DNA of 64,000 nucleotides from JADZEJ01 sp964426815 (lineage in GTDB: Bacteria > Patescibacteriota > Patescibacteriia > 2-12-FULL-60-25). The notes below the pieces were generated by a model. It ran no database searches, had not been told where the DNA came from, and saw only the letters and a list, made by a program, of their open reading frames with translations. Location: the NCBI GenBank assembly GCA_964426815.1, contig CAYRRZ010000001.1, positions 1 to 64,000 of the forward strand, read 5' to 3'. The stretch's first letter is position 1. Every line of letters begins with the position of its first letter. The position numbers were made by a program, and so were the translations under genes. Below are positions 34,598 to 44,162 of this stretch, piece after piece.

Positions 34598-35928
34598 TGC
34601 AACCGCTTAAAAAAAGCTCGATCCGTATCGTCAATGGTAAAAAAAGCTTTACTCGTTGTTTGTAGTTCTGGAAATGTCGCGAGCAATGTTTTCAACCGTA
34701 ACATATTATAGACGGATACTGAGATCACAAATTCAATCGCAACTCCCATCGGACCAAAAAAGGCGCAGCTTATCGGCAAGATAATGGCCATAAGGCACAA
34801 GCGAAAAGCAACCAACCAAAAAGCACGACGCTGTTCTTGATGCGAAACGTAGTACGAAGTCAAAATATATGCAACGCCGATAAAAGGAATATAGGCGCAG
34901 ATCACATAGACAGACGGAATTGCCTGAAGATATTGCGGAAAAGCAATCTGCGCAATCGGTTTTGCACATACCGCAACCAGCACACTCGCTGCGGTATAAA
35001 ATGGGACTGTATATCGAATGCCTCGGTATAAAATTTCGCGCAAACGGGTACGATCACTTCGATCACTAGCCACCATTGGCATCAATACATCATCTATCGG
35101 GAAGACCGAGGCGACATAGGTATACACCTTCTCTACAAAGCTCCAGATCGCAACAGCCTCGCGCCCAAGCACCGATTGAATAATGAATGGTCTTAGATTT
35201 TTCTCTCCCTGCCTCATTAGCTTTTGCGCAATCACCCATGGGCCCATTTTTTTGATAAATGACCATGCAATCGAAATATCATGCGCCGCACGCCAATATA
35301 CTGCCAACACTCTCGGTGCAAAAATGATATTTACGGCAAGCATTGAACCTAGCAGACTTAAAATGAGTGTAAAAGCGGATAACTGGCTCTTGAAAAACAG
35401 GCTAAACACAATCAAGACACGAACCCCCTCTTGCACGAGTTGATACAGTGCCTGCTTCCGAAACTTTTTTTGCGTTGCATTATCGTACCCAATCAAACGT
35501 TCAAATGGCATTAATAGGAATATCCAACCGTACACAGACAATAAGTGCAAAATGTCCTTTGAATAGACACTGCCAAATACATACTCCGCGCTTTGCGATA
35601 CGGCGAATACACCCAATCCCAACAGACACCGTAAAATAAAATATGACTTTCCTAGATTCTTCGCTCGTTCATCTTCACCCATCCCACGCAAATGCGACCC
35701 TTCCGCAATAAACACTTCGTCGATACCGATAAGCATCAATAATCCTAATAAGCTTCCAAAGGAAAGAACGAGTTGATACGTACCGTATTCATGCAATGAA
35801 AAACGACTAAAAACAATAATCGTCGTACTAAATCCGAGGATCTTTACCAGGAATGATCCAGCTGAAACCCAAGCAATCCCAGTTAAGAGCTTTTTAAGAA
35901 AAACCGATCGGACTTGAGTAATAGACAT
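34576..35928 (-). CDS. Wzx-type polysaccharide flippase
   Basis: 450 residues, about 12 hydrophobic segments spread over the whole length, opening LLTGIAWVSAGSFLVKILGF and repeating short basic loops, as in the PST/MOP flippase family. It should turn the finished lipid-linked repeat across the membrane. It is the last gene of the run 47624-34576. ATG 35928 (MSITQVRSV) is 4 bases from the upstream stop and clears it; a longer frame overlaps the GT4 gene. Confidence 0.88.
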   Translation of the reverse strand: MSITQVRSVFLKKLLTGIAWVSAGSFLVKILGFSTTIIVFSRFSLHEYGTYQLVLSFGSLLGLLMLIGIDEVFIAEGSHLRGMGEDERAKNLGKSYFILRCLLGLGVFAVSQSAEYVFGSVYSKDILHLLSVYGWIFLLMPFERLIGYDNATQKKFRKQALYQLVQEGVRVLIVFSLFFKSQLSAFTLILSLLGSMLAVNIIFAPRVLAVYWRAAHDISIAWSFIKKMGPWVIAQKLMRQGEKNLRPFIIQSVLGREAVAIWSFVEKVYTYVASVFPIDDVLMPMVASDRSDRTRLREILYRGIRYTVPFYTAASVLVAVCAKPIAQIAFPQYLQAIPSVYVICAYIPFIGVAYILTSYYVSHQEQRRAFWLVAFRLCLMAIILPISCAFFGPMGVAIEFVISVSVYNMLRLKTLLATFPELQTTSKAFFTIDDTDRAFFKRLHYFFRKK

Positions 35929-35932
35929 ATTA

Positions 35933-37084
35933 CTAGGGCAGTTTGGCAAAGAACTGACGTAATGCCAATGCTCTCTGTTCAGGACTCAAAATCCACGCAG
36001 CGCCTTGTGCGGCACGCTGTATCTTTTTCCATTCAGGCATGTCCCGAGAAAGAGAAAAGAAATCCGTGATCGCTTTTCCCCAGGCCTGCGGATCATCTGC
36101 CGGCGCAAACAGCACCGCCTCAGATCCATACACGCTTTCTTTAATAGAAGGGAGATCACTTGCCAGGACCGGAACCTCAGCCGCAGCCGCCTCCTGTAGT
36201 TTCATTGGATTTGTATCTCTCCGAGAAATATCGAACTTTCCAGAATTTGGAATAGCAATTAAATCAGCAGAGCGAAGCCATTGAGGAATCGCTTGCGCCA
36301 GCTGCTGCCCATGAAAAAAAATGCTCGCTCCTGTATGCGGAATCGCTGCGGCAATTTTTTTTGCCCGATCCAAATCCGCACCCGTGCCGCCAATGATATG
36401 AATACAAACATTCTGCGGGGCAAATTCAGCGGAACGAATAAGCGTATCCACGCCCTTCCAATCAAACAATTGCCCGGCATAGACGATTATCTTCTCATCC
36501 TTCCCAATCCCCACCGATTTCCTTGCAGATTCACGGCTAATGCTGCGATATGTTTCCATTGGAAATGCTGGCGGATTGGGTAAAATTGTAATCGGAGGCA
36601 GGATGCCAAATTGATCTTTAAGCGCATCTATTTTTAACTGATTCGTACTCACGATTCCAGATGCGCGCTTCAAAATAATTTTTACCAAAAAACGATGCGA
36701 CCACTTTGCAAGGTTTGGGATGTCATGCAAATCCCAAATGATCTTCGCCTTACTGTTCAAAGAATGAACCGCTGCCTGTAGCGGGTCATTAATGATAACA
36801 ATATCTGGCTTCCAAGTAGAAACCACCCGCAGGGACTGTAATGCCCCGAGCAACCGCAAACATTGAAACATCCCCGGAATAGCTAATGAGATTTGCCAAC
36901 CAAAAGAAATAAGCTCAACCCCATCAATTTTTTTTGTTAGAACTTTTTGCCGTTTCGGAAAGGCGATGGCGGTTGCATCTCGCTCTTCATGAAGCTGAGC
37001 GAATCCCCGCCCCATTGCTTCGATCTGGATTCCATAGGCTTTTTCTGTCGGAAAACGAGCATTTACTAAAAACAGAATTCTCAT
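35933..37084 (-). CDS. GT4-like glycosyltransferase
   Basis: 383 residues. MRILFLVNARFPTEKAYGIQ opens a GT-B N-domain with IIWDLHDIPNLA; the donor half has IIVYAGQLFDWKGVDTLIRS and DTNPMKLQEAAAAEVPVLAS, where the first Glu of the GT4 pair is replaced by an Asn-rich loop. This is the variant seen in several capsule GT4 enzymes. ATG 37084 is one base after the preceding stop. Acceptor unknown. Confidence 0.85.
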   Translation of the reverse strand: MRILFLVNARFPTEKAYGIQIEAMGRGFAQLHEERDATAIAFPKRQKVLTKKIDGVELISFGWQISLAIPGMFQCLRLLGALQSLRVVSTWKPDIVIINDPLQAAVHSLNSKAKIIWDLHDIPNLAKWSHRFLVKIILKRASGIVSTNQLKIDALKDQFGILPPITILPNPPAFPMETYRSISRESARKSVGIGKDEKIIVYAGQLFDWKGVDTLIRSAEFAPQNVCIHIIGGTGADLDRAKKIAAAIPHTGASIFFHGQQLAQAIPQWLRSADLIAIPNSGKFDISRRDTNPMKLQEAAAAEVPVLASDLPSIKESVYGSEAVLFAPADDPQAWGKAITDFFSLSRDMPEWKKIQRAAQGAAWILSPEQRALALRQFFAKLP

Positions 37085-37085
37085 A

Positions 37086-38546
37086 TTACTCTTTAGAAAG
37101 GATAACAAAAGAACCGATCTCACGTCTTTGTGTATAGCTTGAACGAATACGCTCAAGATACCTCTCTACATCTTCAGGAAGATTCCGGCTGATACCATAG
37201 ACGATTGTAGGTGGCCACTCATTTTCGCTCTTCGTAAATACATTTACTCCATCCGTGCGCCCAAATGCGCTATTGCGGATAAACTGAAACTGTCGATTCG
37301 CCGGAATAATCGCCCCTGCCGCCGGTGCATTAATCACACCGATTAGACCGGGTTTGGGCAAAATCTGTTGTTGCAAAAATCGCTCTAGCTCAGGCGGTCC
37401 AGAATTTGGGTACACGTCCGACATGTAGGCATACTGAAAACACTGCACAGCTACAAGAAGTGCACATACAGGCAAGATCATCTTGTTTATTTTTGGCGAG
37501 TAGCGAGAACTGATATCCATCAATGCCACAGGAAACAACACGAGCAACCCAAACTGAAGTGGAAAAAAATACCGATTTGTCCCTGGGCTCTTTAAAAAAT
37601 AGCCCATTGAAAGTAAGCTAAACAAAATAAACCAGCGCATACGCCAATCGGCTCGCACCGCTTTACCCACGGTCAAAAGCCACAAACCAACGACTCCCGC
37701 AAGTATTTCTAGGTGCCAAAAAGTCGTTTGCGACACCATGCTCCAGAGATTGCGCTGTATATCACAACGAATACAGGGAGAATTATAATTATTCGAATAA
37801 TAGACTGCCGTTTTTTGAATATTCTCAATCGTGAGTGGGTGGATGCTCCCAATATAAACCGTAGGGAGCACCGCTATGACTATCGCCGTCAAAAAAGCTC
37901 CTACCTGTTTAAGACTCATTCTTTTTTTCAGGTACTCAAATCCGATAACGATAAGAAGTGGCGGACCTCCGATAAGTAAAAAAGCTGGCTTTGTTGCAAG
38001 AAATAATCCAAAGCCTAACCCTCCTCCGAAATATGCCCACCACCGCTCCTTGGTAAACTGCAATGCCCACAAGCCACACAGTAACCAGCATATTCCTGGA
38101 ATTTCACCCAAAACAGATTTGCCGTATCCGATAAATGAAGCAAAGCTTGCAATAAGCAAAGCTGACGCTGATGCGATTTTCCAATCACGAGAACGTCTGA
38201 CCAAGACATATACAAGCATCACCGTAGCGAGCATGTATATTGCCATCACACTTCGAGCGACAAAAAAACTCGCTCCGCCTAATTTTATCCCTGCCGCAAC
38301 CGAAGCGAGCATCACCCATCCAGAAGACGATGTGTAATAGTGGAGATGTGATGATAGAACATCTGGAGCCAATGGTATCCCGATGCGCCCCATGTCAGCC
38401 AAGGTTCGAGCCATCTGAATATTTAAAGACTCGTCAGACCAAATAAATGGTTTGGTTAAAAAATCTGAAAAAATCCAATAGGCTGCAAAAGCCGCAACCG
38501 CGATTCCTGCAAGAATTTCTCGCCATTTCCAATCGCGGATTTTCAT
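37086..38546 (-). CDS. GT-C membrane glycosyltransferase-like protein
   Basis: 486 residues with about ten membrane segments and a soluble C-terminal tail of about 110 residues. After the first helix the loop FIWSDESLNIQMARTL provides the Asp-Glu acidic pair typical of GT-C (PMT/ArnT) catalytic loops, followed by HLHYYTSSSGWVMLA. It would use a polyprenyl-phosphate sugar outside the membrane. It ends one base before the GT4 start and follows the methyltransferase gene by 5 bases. Confidence 0.78.
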   Translation of the reverse strand: MKIRDWKWREILAGIAVAAFAAYWIFSDFLTKPFIWSDESLNIQMARTLADMGRIGIPLAPDVLSSHLHYYTSSSGWVMLASVAAGIKLGGASFFVARSVMAIYMLATVMLVYVLVRRSRDWKIASASALLIASFASFIGYGKSVLGEIPGICWLLCGLWALQFTKERWWAYFGGGLGFGLFLATKPAFLLIGGPPLLIVIGFEYLKKRMSLKQVGAFLTAIVIAVLPTVYIGSIHPLTIENIQKTAVYYSNNYNSPCIRCDIQRNLWSMVSQTTFWHLEILAGVVGLWLLTVGKAVRADWRMRWFILFSLLSMGYFLKSPGTNRYFFPLQFGLLVLFPVALMDISSRYSPKINKMILPVCALLVAVQCFQYAYMSDVYPNSGPPELERFLQQQILPKPGLIGVINAPAAGAIIPANRQFQFIRNSAFGRTDGVNVFTKSENEWPPTIVYGISRNLPEDVERYLERIRSSYTQRREIGSFVILSKE

Positions 38547-38551
38547 ATGTT

Positions 38552-39313
38552 TTATTTTTTCTTCCCGATGACGGTCCAAGACAATCCATTCACAGGATAC
38601 ACCGAGATATCAGACAATCCCTTACCCTCAAACAATGCAAGCGCTTCTTCACGTTTCCAATAGTTTGCGACTTTAGGTAACAGTTGATCAAAGACAATGC
38701 TCCGAATATGCCAAAAACGAAAACCGGACAACTGCTTATAGTATGGTTGGGTTTGCGGAAAAATTTTGACAAAAAGGTAAATTGGCAAAGCGAGCACATA
38801 CGATGCCACATCGCTCACCCATGGAGGCAACCGAACCAGTACATGTCGAAGCGGATTTACATAGCGCACAATCCATTCATTTCCTTCATATCCATATACC
38901 CATATTAAAATTGTTCCACCTGGTTTTAATGCGCGAACCATTTTTTCGATGGCCTCATGTGGCTTTTCTAGATGATGAATCACCCCGATCGAAAAAGCGA
39001 TATCATATAGACCCTCATCCTCAAGGGTATACACGGAACAATGTCTCACTTCAGCCTGTGAAAATTCTTTTAGATTTTTTACACAAGAGGCCAATGTTCG
39101 CGGATCCGCATCTATACCCGTCGCGCGCGCAGCACCGTAGCGCAATGGCCAATACATATTTCTGCCGATGCCACAGCCAACATCTAAAACCGTTTTATCT
39201 TTAAAATCCTGCTTCGTTAATGGTGCCACCCATTTCAAAAACTGCCCTTCGTATTCAGGAATGATTTCATGATACTTTTCCCACTCATATCCGAATCGTT
39301 CGGTTGATGCCAT
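38552..39313 (-). CDS. Class I SAM-dependent methyltransferase
   Basis: 253 residues. VLDVGCGIGRNMYWPLRYG is motif I, GIDADPRTLASC the acidic loop, YDIAFSIGVIHHLEKP motif IV and RALKPGGTILIWVYGYEG the post-motif. A C-terminal region with hydrophobic stretches (LALPIYLFVKIF) may rest on the membrane. It stands 2 bases after a GT2 gene and 5 before a GT-C gene. Target presumably a sugar in the lipid-linked chain. Confidence 0.85.
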   Translation of the reverse strand: MASTERFGYEWEKYHEIIPEYEGQFLKWVAPLTKQDFKDKTVLDVGCGIGRNMYWPLRYGAARATGIDADPRTLASCVKNLKEFSQAEVRHCSVYTLEDEGLYDIAFSIGVIHHLEKPHEAIEKMVRALKPGGTILIWVYGYEGNEWIVRYVNPLRHVLVRLPPWVSDVASYVLALPIYLFVKIFPQTQPYYKQLSGFRFWHIRSIVFDQLLPKVANYWKREEALALFEGKGLSDISVYPVNGLSWTVIGKKK

Positions 39314-39315
39314 AC

Positions 39316-40263
39316 CTATTTGGTTGAGATTACCTCCTTGATTGAATAGGGTTTTCGATGCTGCGCCTCAAAGTATGTACGCATCAAAACCTCTGCCATC
39401 AGGCCAAAAAGAACAAATTGAACCCCGACAATAACAAGCATCGCGCCAACAACCGGGAGTGGCGTTGCTACAAAATCACGTACATGCCCCAGTTTTAACA
39501 GTATTGCCACTACTTCTGCACCCAATCCACAGGCAAGCGATGCAAACCCGATAACCCCAAAAAAATGCATCGGCCGACTAAAGTACTTTGTCAGAAAACG
39601 TACCACAACCAAATCTAGCAGGACTTTGAAGACTCGAAAAAGCCCGTACTTTGAAACTCCTGCAACCCGAGGCCGATGATTTACCACAATTTCTGTGACT
39701 CCGGCACCAATACCTGCTGCATACACCGGAATAAACCGATGCATCTCTCCATACAAATCAATATCTTGAATAATCTCCCGTCGATAGGCCTTCAAGCTAC
39801 AACCATAATCATGAATATGTACCCCGGTTGCCCAAGAAATCAATCTATTTGCCATCCATGATGGAATCTTGCGAAGAACTAACCCATCTTTTCTGTCCTT
39901 GCGCCAGCCTGAGACGCACCCAAATCCTTGATTGATTTTTTCTAGAAGTTTTGGAATATCCGCTGGGTCGTTTTGACGATCGGCATCCATCGGAATGATC
40001 ACATCGCCAGTTGCCATTTTTATGCCACATGACATTGCAGCCGTCTGCCCAAAATTTCTCGCAAATGAAACCACTATACACCGAGCATCTTTTGCCTGAA
40101 TTTTTTTTAAAACCTCGAGGCTCTTGTCCTTTGAACCATCATCTACAAAGATATACTCCCAAGAATCTGCAGACATTCGCGTTGCAATCGCAACGAGCTC
40201 GTCATGCAATGGCGCCAGGTTTTCTTCTTCATTGTAGACTGGAATAACGATACTCAATTTCAT
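39316..40263 (-). CDS. Membrane GT2 polyprenyl-phosphate glycosyltransferase (GtrB/ArnC-like)
   Basis: 315 residues. The GT-A domain carries SIVIPVYNEEENLAPLHDEL, IFVDDGSKDKSLEVL, SFARNFGQTAAMSCG and PMDADRQNDPADIPKLL; two C-terminal hydrophobic helices (GVIGFASLACGLGAEVVAIL and PVVGAMLVIVGVQFVLFGL) anchor it, as in GtrB and ArnC. It loads a sugar onto undecaprenyl phosphate for use by the nearby GT-C proteins. The soluble paralogues at 4621 and 16825 lack the anchors, so the locus has three routes to lipid-phosphate sugars. Confidence 0.9.
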   Translation of the reverse strand: MKLSIVIPVYNEEENLAPLHDELVAIATRMSADSWEYIFVDDGSKDKSLEVLKKIQAKDARCIVVSFARNFGQTAAMSCGIKMATGDVIIPMDADRQNDPADIPKLLEKINQGFGCVSGWRKDRKDGLVLRKIPSWMANRLISWATGVHIHDYGCSLKAYRREIIQDIDLYGEMHRFIPVYAAGIGAGVTEIVVNHRPRVAGVSKYGLFRVFKVLLDLVVVRFLTKYFSRPMHFFGVIGFASLACGLGAEVVAILLKLGHVRDFVATPLPVVGAMLVIVGVQFVLFGLMAEVLMRTYFEAQHRKPYSIKEVISTK

Positions 40264-40270
40264 AGTGTTT

Positions 40271-42145
40271 TTAGTTCATCCATTGGCGGTACCATAGCTG
40301 AAAAACCAAATAAGTCCAAATCTCTTTACGCCGATCTGGACGCCCTTTTACCTGCTGTTTCCACCATGCCTGGATCGTTGGTGCGTGAAAGATTCCTTGT
40401 TGTTGTATAAAAGATTCGTCCATTAGTTCTCGCATCAGCGGCTCCAATGGTCCACGCAGCCACGAAGCGATTGGCACGCCAAATCCATGCTTCGGCCGGT
40501 CTAAAACGGAAGACGGTATTCTCCCCTCAAGTAACCGCTTAAAGAGCTGTTTATGCGAAAAAGAACCGCTTTTCCAGGCGGAGTCCATGGACAAGATATA
40601 TCGCACAACTTCGGTATCGAGGATTGGTGAACGCGCCTCGATTCCATGCCACATGGTAGCTCGATCTACCTTCACCAAAACCGTATCCAGCAAATAGCTG
40701 CGCATATAGCCCCATGACCACTGTTGCCGCCAATCCCCTTTTGCCTCATCAGCGAGTAATGCAAGATGTTTTTCAGGCTCAAATGGATCTAGTTTGGCTC
40801 GAATCTCAGGTTGAAAGATATCCAGAGCCTCTTGACGCGTCGTTGATCCGCGCCATGCCACATCTCGACCCCACATATTCGACTCCGTCAAACCACGAGC
40901 CAAACGCTGCAACTTAAATCCACGACTAAAATATCCGTCCGTCGATGGATACCGCCCTAGTACATCAGCGCACAGCCTCCATGCCGACATGGGCAAGACT
41001 TTGTCCATCCGCCTGTGCCATTCATGTGCACGGAGATGCGGGTACCCCAACAAGAGCTCATCACCGCCATCCCCCGTTAAAGCAACGGTAACCTGCTGTT
41101 TTGCAAACTTTGACAATTGTAATTGCGGAATAATTGCCGGGTCAGATAATGGCTCATCGGCCACACGAGACATTTCTTCAATCATCGCCAAGCCATCTTC
41201 CGCACGAACTAGCTGCTCATGAAGCTCAATACCAAGCGCTCGCGCCACCTGACGCGCACTGTCCCGCTCATCATATGTCGCATCTTCAAATCCAAGCGTG
41301 AAGGCTCGCAGACGGTGACCTGCTTGTCTCGCAGCACTTTCTGCAATGACGCTCGAATCTATCCCACCGGAAAGAAACAAGCCCAAAGGAACATCCGCAA
41401 CTAAACGCCGTGCAACAGCGGCATCAATACGCTGTCTCAAGCCTTGCATCAAGTCTGCCTCATCAATATCTCTCCCGAGTGAAACAGGTGGACAGGTCCA
41501 AAAAGTCCATTGTTTTTCAATCCGTCCCTGTTTCCAGGCCATAGCCGTTGCCGGCTTTAGTTTTTCAATATCTTGAAAAATCGAAGATGGCGTCGGAACA
41601 CTATCTGTCCGAAACAAATCATATACAGATTGCATTCGTATTTTTTTTGGAATTCCAGCCGCGCTAAGAGCCTTTAGCTCAGAGGCGAATACACAGGTAT
41701 TTTGATACTGTGTCCAATACACTGGTTTTTTTCCGATCCGATCTCGCGCTAAAATCAATCTTTCTAATTTTGTATCCCAGATTGAAATTGCGAACATGCC
41801 GTCGAGATGAGTAAACACCTCATCCCCCCACATCTCATACCCATGCACGATGACTTCGGTGTCACTTTTTGTTTTAAAAACATGTCCCTTTTTTTCCAAT
41901 TGATCTCGCAAATCAACAAAATTATATATCTCCCCATTGAGCATAACCCAAACTGTTCCATCTTCATTCGAAAGAGGTTGATGACCTCCTTCAATATCAA
42001 TTATTGATAATCGACGAAAAGCAAAACCGACTCCATCTGCTTCATAAAAACCTGCATCATCCGGGCCGCGACGTTCAATAGCCCGACCCATGCGTTCAAG
42101 CATGTCTCGATTACCCCGTCCTGCGAATCCGCCAATGCCACACAT
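40271..42145 (-). CDS. AsnB-type glutamine amidotransferase (asparagine synthase family)
   Basis: 624 residues. MCGIGGFAGRG gives the N-terminal nucleophile Cys2 of the glutaminase domain, with RRLSIIDIEGGHQPL and LNGEIYNF; the synthetase half has FLSGGIDSSVIAE (PP-loop) and LTGDGGDELLLGYP. In surface-sugar loci such proteins usually amidate uronic acids rather than make free asparagine. It could act on galacturonate from the CapI-like enzyme at 32161 or on a nonulosonate carboxylate. It lies 7 bases after the GT-C gene at 42153. A paralogue is at 52975. Confidence 0.88.
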   Translation of the reverse strand: MCGIGGFAGRGNRDMLERMGRAIERRGPDDAGFYEADGVGFAFRRLSIIDIEGGHQPLSNEDGTVWVMLNGEIYNFVDLRDQLEKKGHVFKTKSDTEVIVHGYEMWGDEVFTHLDGMFAISIWDTKLERLILARDRIGKKPVYWTQYQNTCVFASELKALSAAGIPKKIRMQSVYDLFRTDSVPTPSSIFQDIEKLKPATAMAWKQGRIEKQWTFWTCPPVSLGRDIDEADLMQGLRQRIDAAVARRLVADVPLGLFLSGGIDSSVIAESAARQAGHRLRAFTLGFEDATYDERDSARQVARALGIELHEQLVRAEDGLAMIEEMSRVADEPLSDPAIIPQLQLSKFAKQQVTVALTGDGGDELLLGYPHLRAHEWHRRMDKVLPMSAWRLCADVLGRYPSTDGYFSRGFKLQRLARGLTESNMWGRDVAWRGSTTRQEALDIFQPEIRAKLDPFEPEKHLALLADEAKGDWRQQWSWGYMRSYLLDTVLVKVDRATMWHGIEARSPILDTEVVRYILSMDSAWKSGSFSHKQLFKRLLEGRIPSSVLDRPKHGFGVPIASWLRGPLEPLMRELMDESFIQQQGIFHAPTIQAWWKQQVKGRPDRRKEIWTYLVFQLWYRQWMN

Positions 42146-42152
42146 ACATCGG

Positions 42153-43550
42153 TTATTTGATTGTTATATTTCGAATACGCTCCATCACCTTTGGCAGACT
42201 ACTCCAGAGATCTGACACCGTACAAACGCTCACAATCAGGACAGCGACCGCACCTGATCGCATTCGTCCCTTCCAACTCCCCGTCATTGCGAGCCAATAT
42301 CCCATAACCAATACAGCAAATGGCAACATTGGAATACGGTAGCGATTTACTACGACCGTTAGTGTCGGCGCCACGGCCAACAATATGATAGCCAAAATCG
42401 AAAAAACAATTATCGGCGGCACTCGCTTTTTACGCCACACTATTTCGACCAAACCAGCAAAAGCCGATACCCAAATAATCGCATTAAAGACGATTGATCC
42501 GATGAGCGTGAATAGCTGATCTATCGATGAATGATAATGAAACCAAAAAGCGGATGTTTTTGTAAGCGCAAAAAGCTTCAATGCTTTATGTGCCGTACGT
42601 CCAATGGCAAAAAGCGGTTTTTCACGAATAATCTTTTTCGTCTCTTCGATACTCACGCGATCGATCTGATCAGGTTCGAGTCCTTGAATCTTACTCGTGA
42701 TATGCGGTAAAGCGTCCATGTTAAAAACACCTGGGCTATATGGGTCCAAACCCACCCAAAAATCCAGACCACCAACGACAGAGTTTAAGATAAAGTGATT
42801 GTACAAACGCTCATTTCGAATTGCCCACGGTGTTTGAATAGCAATAACACTCACGATCACAATCAAACTTATTCTCCACTTTTTTCTCCAAAGTAAAAAA
42901 AGAACCAATGCGCAAACAAAAGGGAGACCCGTCGGACGCACCATCATCAATACGCCGCCCAGCAAACCGATCACAACCCATTCCCATCTCGGCTTGTCCC
43001 CTTTTTTCTCAATTGTTTTGAGAAAAAGTCCAGCCAGTCCAACCAGTAAAAAAACAAATACATTTTCAGACATGATCATCGCTGTACTTTGGATGACGTC
43101 CGGATGAAGGGCATACAAACCGACTGGAAAAGCTACGTGCCATTCTGGCCCTGATGTATCGATATTTTTTCGGAGCAAGCCATACAGCCACCAGCATACG
43201 GCTGCATGCATAAGCGCCTGTATGAACCAGACAATCCAGATATGGATACCGAATGTTTTGTAGATTCCAGCTAAGAAAAATTGATAACCTGGACCAATGT
43301 CCCGAATTGCCCAATCCTTTTGCAAAGGAACATCACAGGTAAAGCAAAAGGTGTTTTTTGTCGCCAAGTTCATGGCGATGGTATTAAATTTTCTTGCGTC
43401 CACCGAAGGCGTTATTTGATAGCTCAATGCATATCCAAATGAAACGACACAGGCTATAAGAGCGATCCAGGTGCGCCAGGGCGAAACACGATGAATCTCC
43501 CGCATGCTTGCCCCCAGTCTTTTGCCCGCTTCGATGCATATTCGGATCAT
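42153..43550 (-). CDS. GT-C membrane glycosyltransferase-like protein
   Basis: 465 residues, about ten membrane segments. The first loop PSVDARKFNTIAMNLATKN contains the Asp expected of the GT-C catalytic site, and DIGPGYQFFLAGIYKTFG matches the second loop region of ArnT/PMT relatives. It has a hydrophilic loop near residue 270-310. An internal ATG at residue 16 is an alternative start. It uses a polyprenyl-linked donor if the family assignment is right. Neighbours: methyltransferase 12 bases upstream, AsnB 7 bases downstream. Confidence 0.76.
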   Translation of the reverse strand: MIRICIEAGKRLGASMREIHRVSPWRTWIALIACVVSFGYALSYQITPSVDARKFNTIAMNLATKNTFCFTCDVPLQKDWAIRDIGPGYQFFLAGIYKTFGIHIWIVWFIQALMHAAVCWWLYGLLRKNIDTSGPEWHVAFPVGLYALHPDVIQSTAMIMSENVFVFLLVGLAGLFLKTIEKKGDKPRWEWVVIGLLGGVLMMVRPTGLPFVCALVLFLLWRKKWRISLIVIVSVIAIQTPWAIRNERLYNHFILNSVVGGLDFWVGLDPYSPGVFNMDALPHITSKIQGLEPDQIDRVSIEETKKIIREKPLFAIGRTAHKALKLFALTKTSAFWFHYHSSIDQLFTLIGSIVFNAIIWVSAFAGLVEIVWRKKRVPPIIVFSILAIILLAVAPTLTVVVNRYRIPMLPFAVLVMGYWLAMTGSWKGRMRSGAVAVLIVSVCTVSDLWSSLPKVMERIRNITIK

Positions 43551-43562
43551 ACACTTTTGTTA

Positions 43563-44159
43563 TTAGCGCTTCCGTATCAAGAAAAAATGGTGGTATGGCA
43601 TCCACGGCGAAACCCAATCACGTTCCAAGGCACCATGCTTCGACAAGATGTCCGTAATTCGTGTGCGTGGATATGAGGTGCGCCCAATTTCCCACTCATG
43701 CACTCCGCCTGATGGGATCGGTTTTTTGATTGGCAGTTTCCATGCCCAGCGAATTTCGGGCAGGCCTGGCAGATCAACAATGAATCGCAAGGTATACCCC
43801 CAATGCGGCAAAGATAAGACCACTCCTTTTTTTGATACACGAAGCAATTCTTTGATTGCACTCTCAAATGAAGTAAATGGGAGATGCTCCAGAACCTCAG
43901 CGCATAACGCGACATCTACTGTGTTGTCAGGCAGCGGAATTTTTTCGACCGATGCAATAATATCTGGCTGCAATGCAGCATCAATATCGAGTGTTGTTAC
44001 TCGTAGCCCTTGGCGCTTAAGCGTATCTGTCACAATCGCATTTCCAACACCAATCTCTAATACGGTCTCAGGAGCGAATCCAAGAACGCAATCGACTTGT
44101 CGAAAATAGCTCGTCCAACGACCTTCAAACTCATAGCGCTTCCAGGATTCGTAAGGCAT
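43563..44159 (-). CDS. Small class I SAM-dependent methyltransferase
   Basis: 198 residues. VLEIGVGNAIVTDTLKRQG is motif I, VTTLDIDAALQPDI the acidic loop, VDVALCAEVLEHLPF motif IV and LLRVSKKGVVLSLPHWG the post-motif. The substrate region is short. It starts 3 bases after the giant GT gene, with which it is surely co-translated. Probably an O-methyltransferase acting on the glycan; not provable from sequence. Confidence 0.85.
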   Translation of the reverse strand: MPYESWKRYEFEGRWTSYFRQVDCVLGFAPETVLEIGVGNAIVTDTLKRQGLRVTTLDIDAALQPDIIASVEKIPLPDNTVDVALCAEVLEHLPFTSFESAIKELLRVSKKGVVLSLPHWGYTLRFIVDLPGLPEIRWAWKLPIKKPIPSGGVHEWEIGRTSYPRTRITDILSKHGALERDWVSPWMPYHHFFLIRKR

Positions 44160-44162
44160 AGG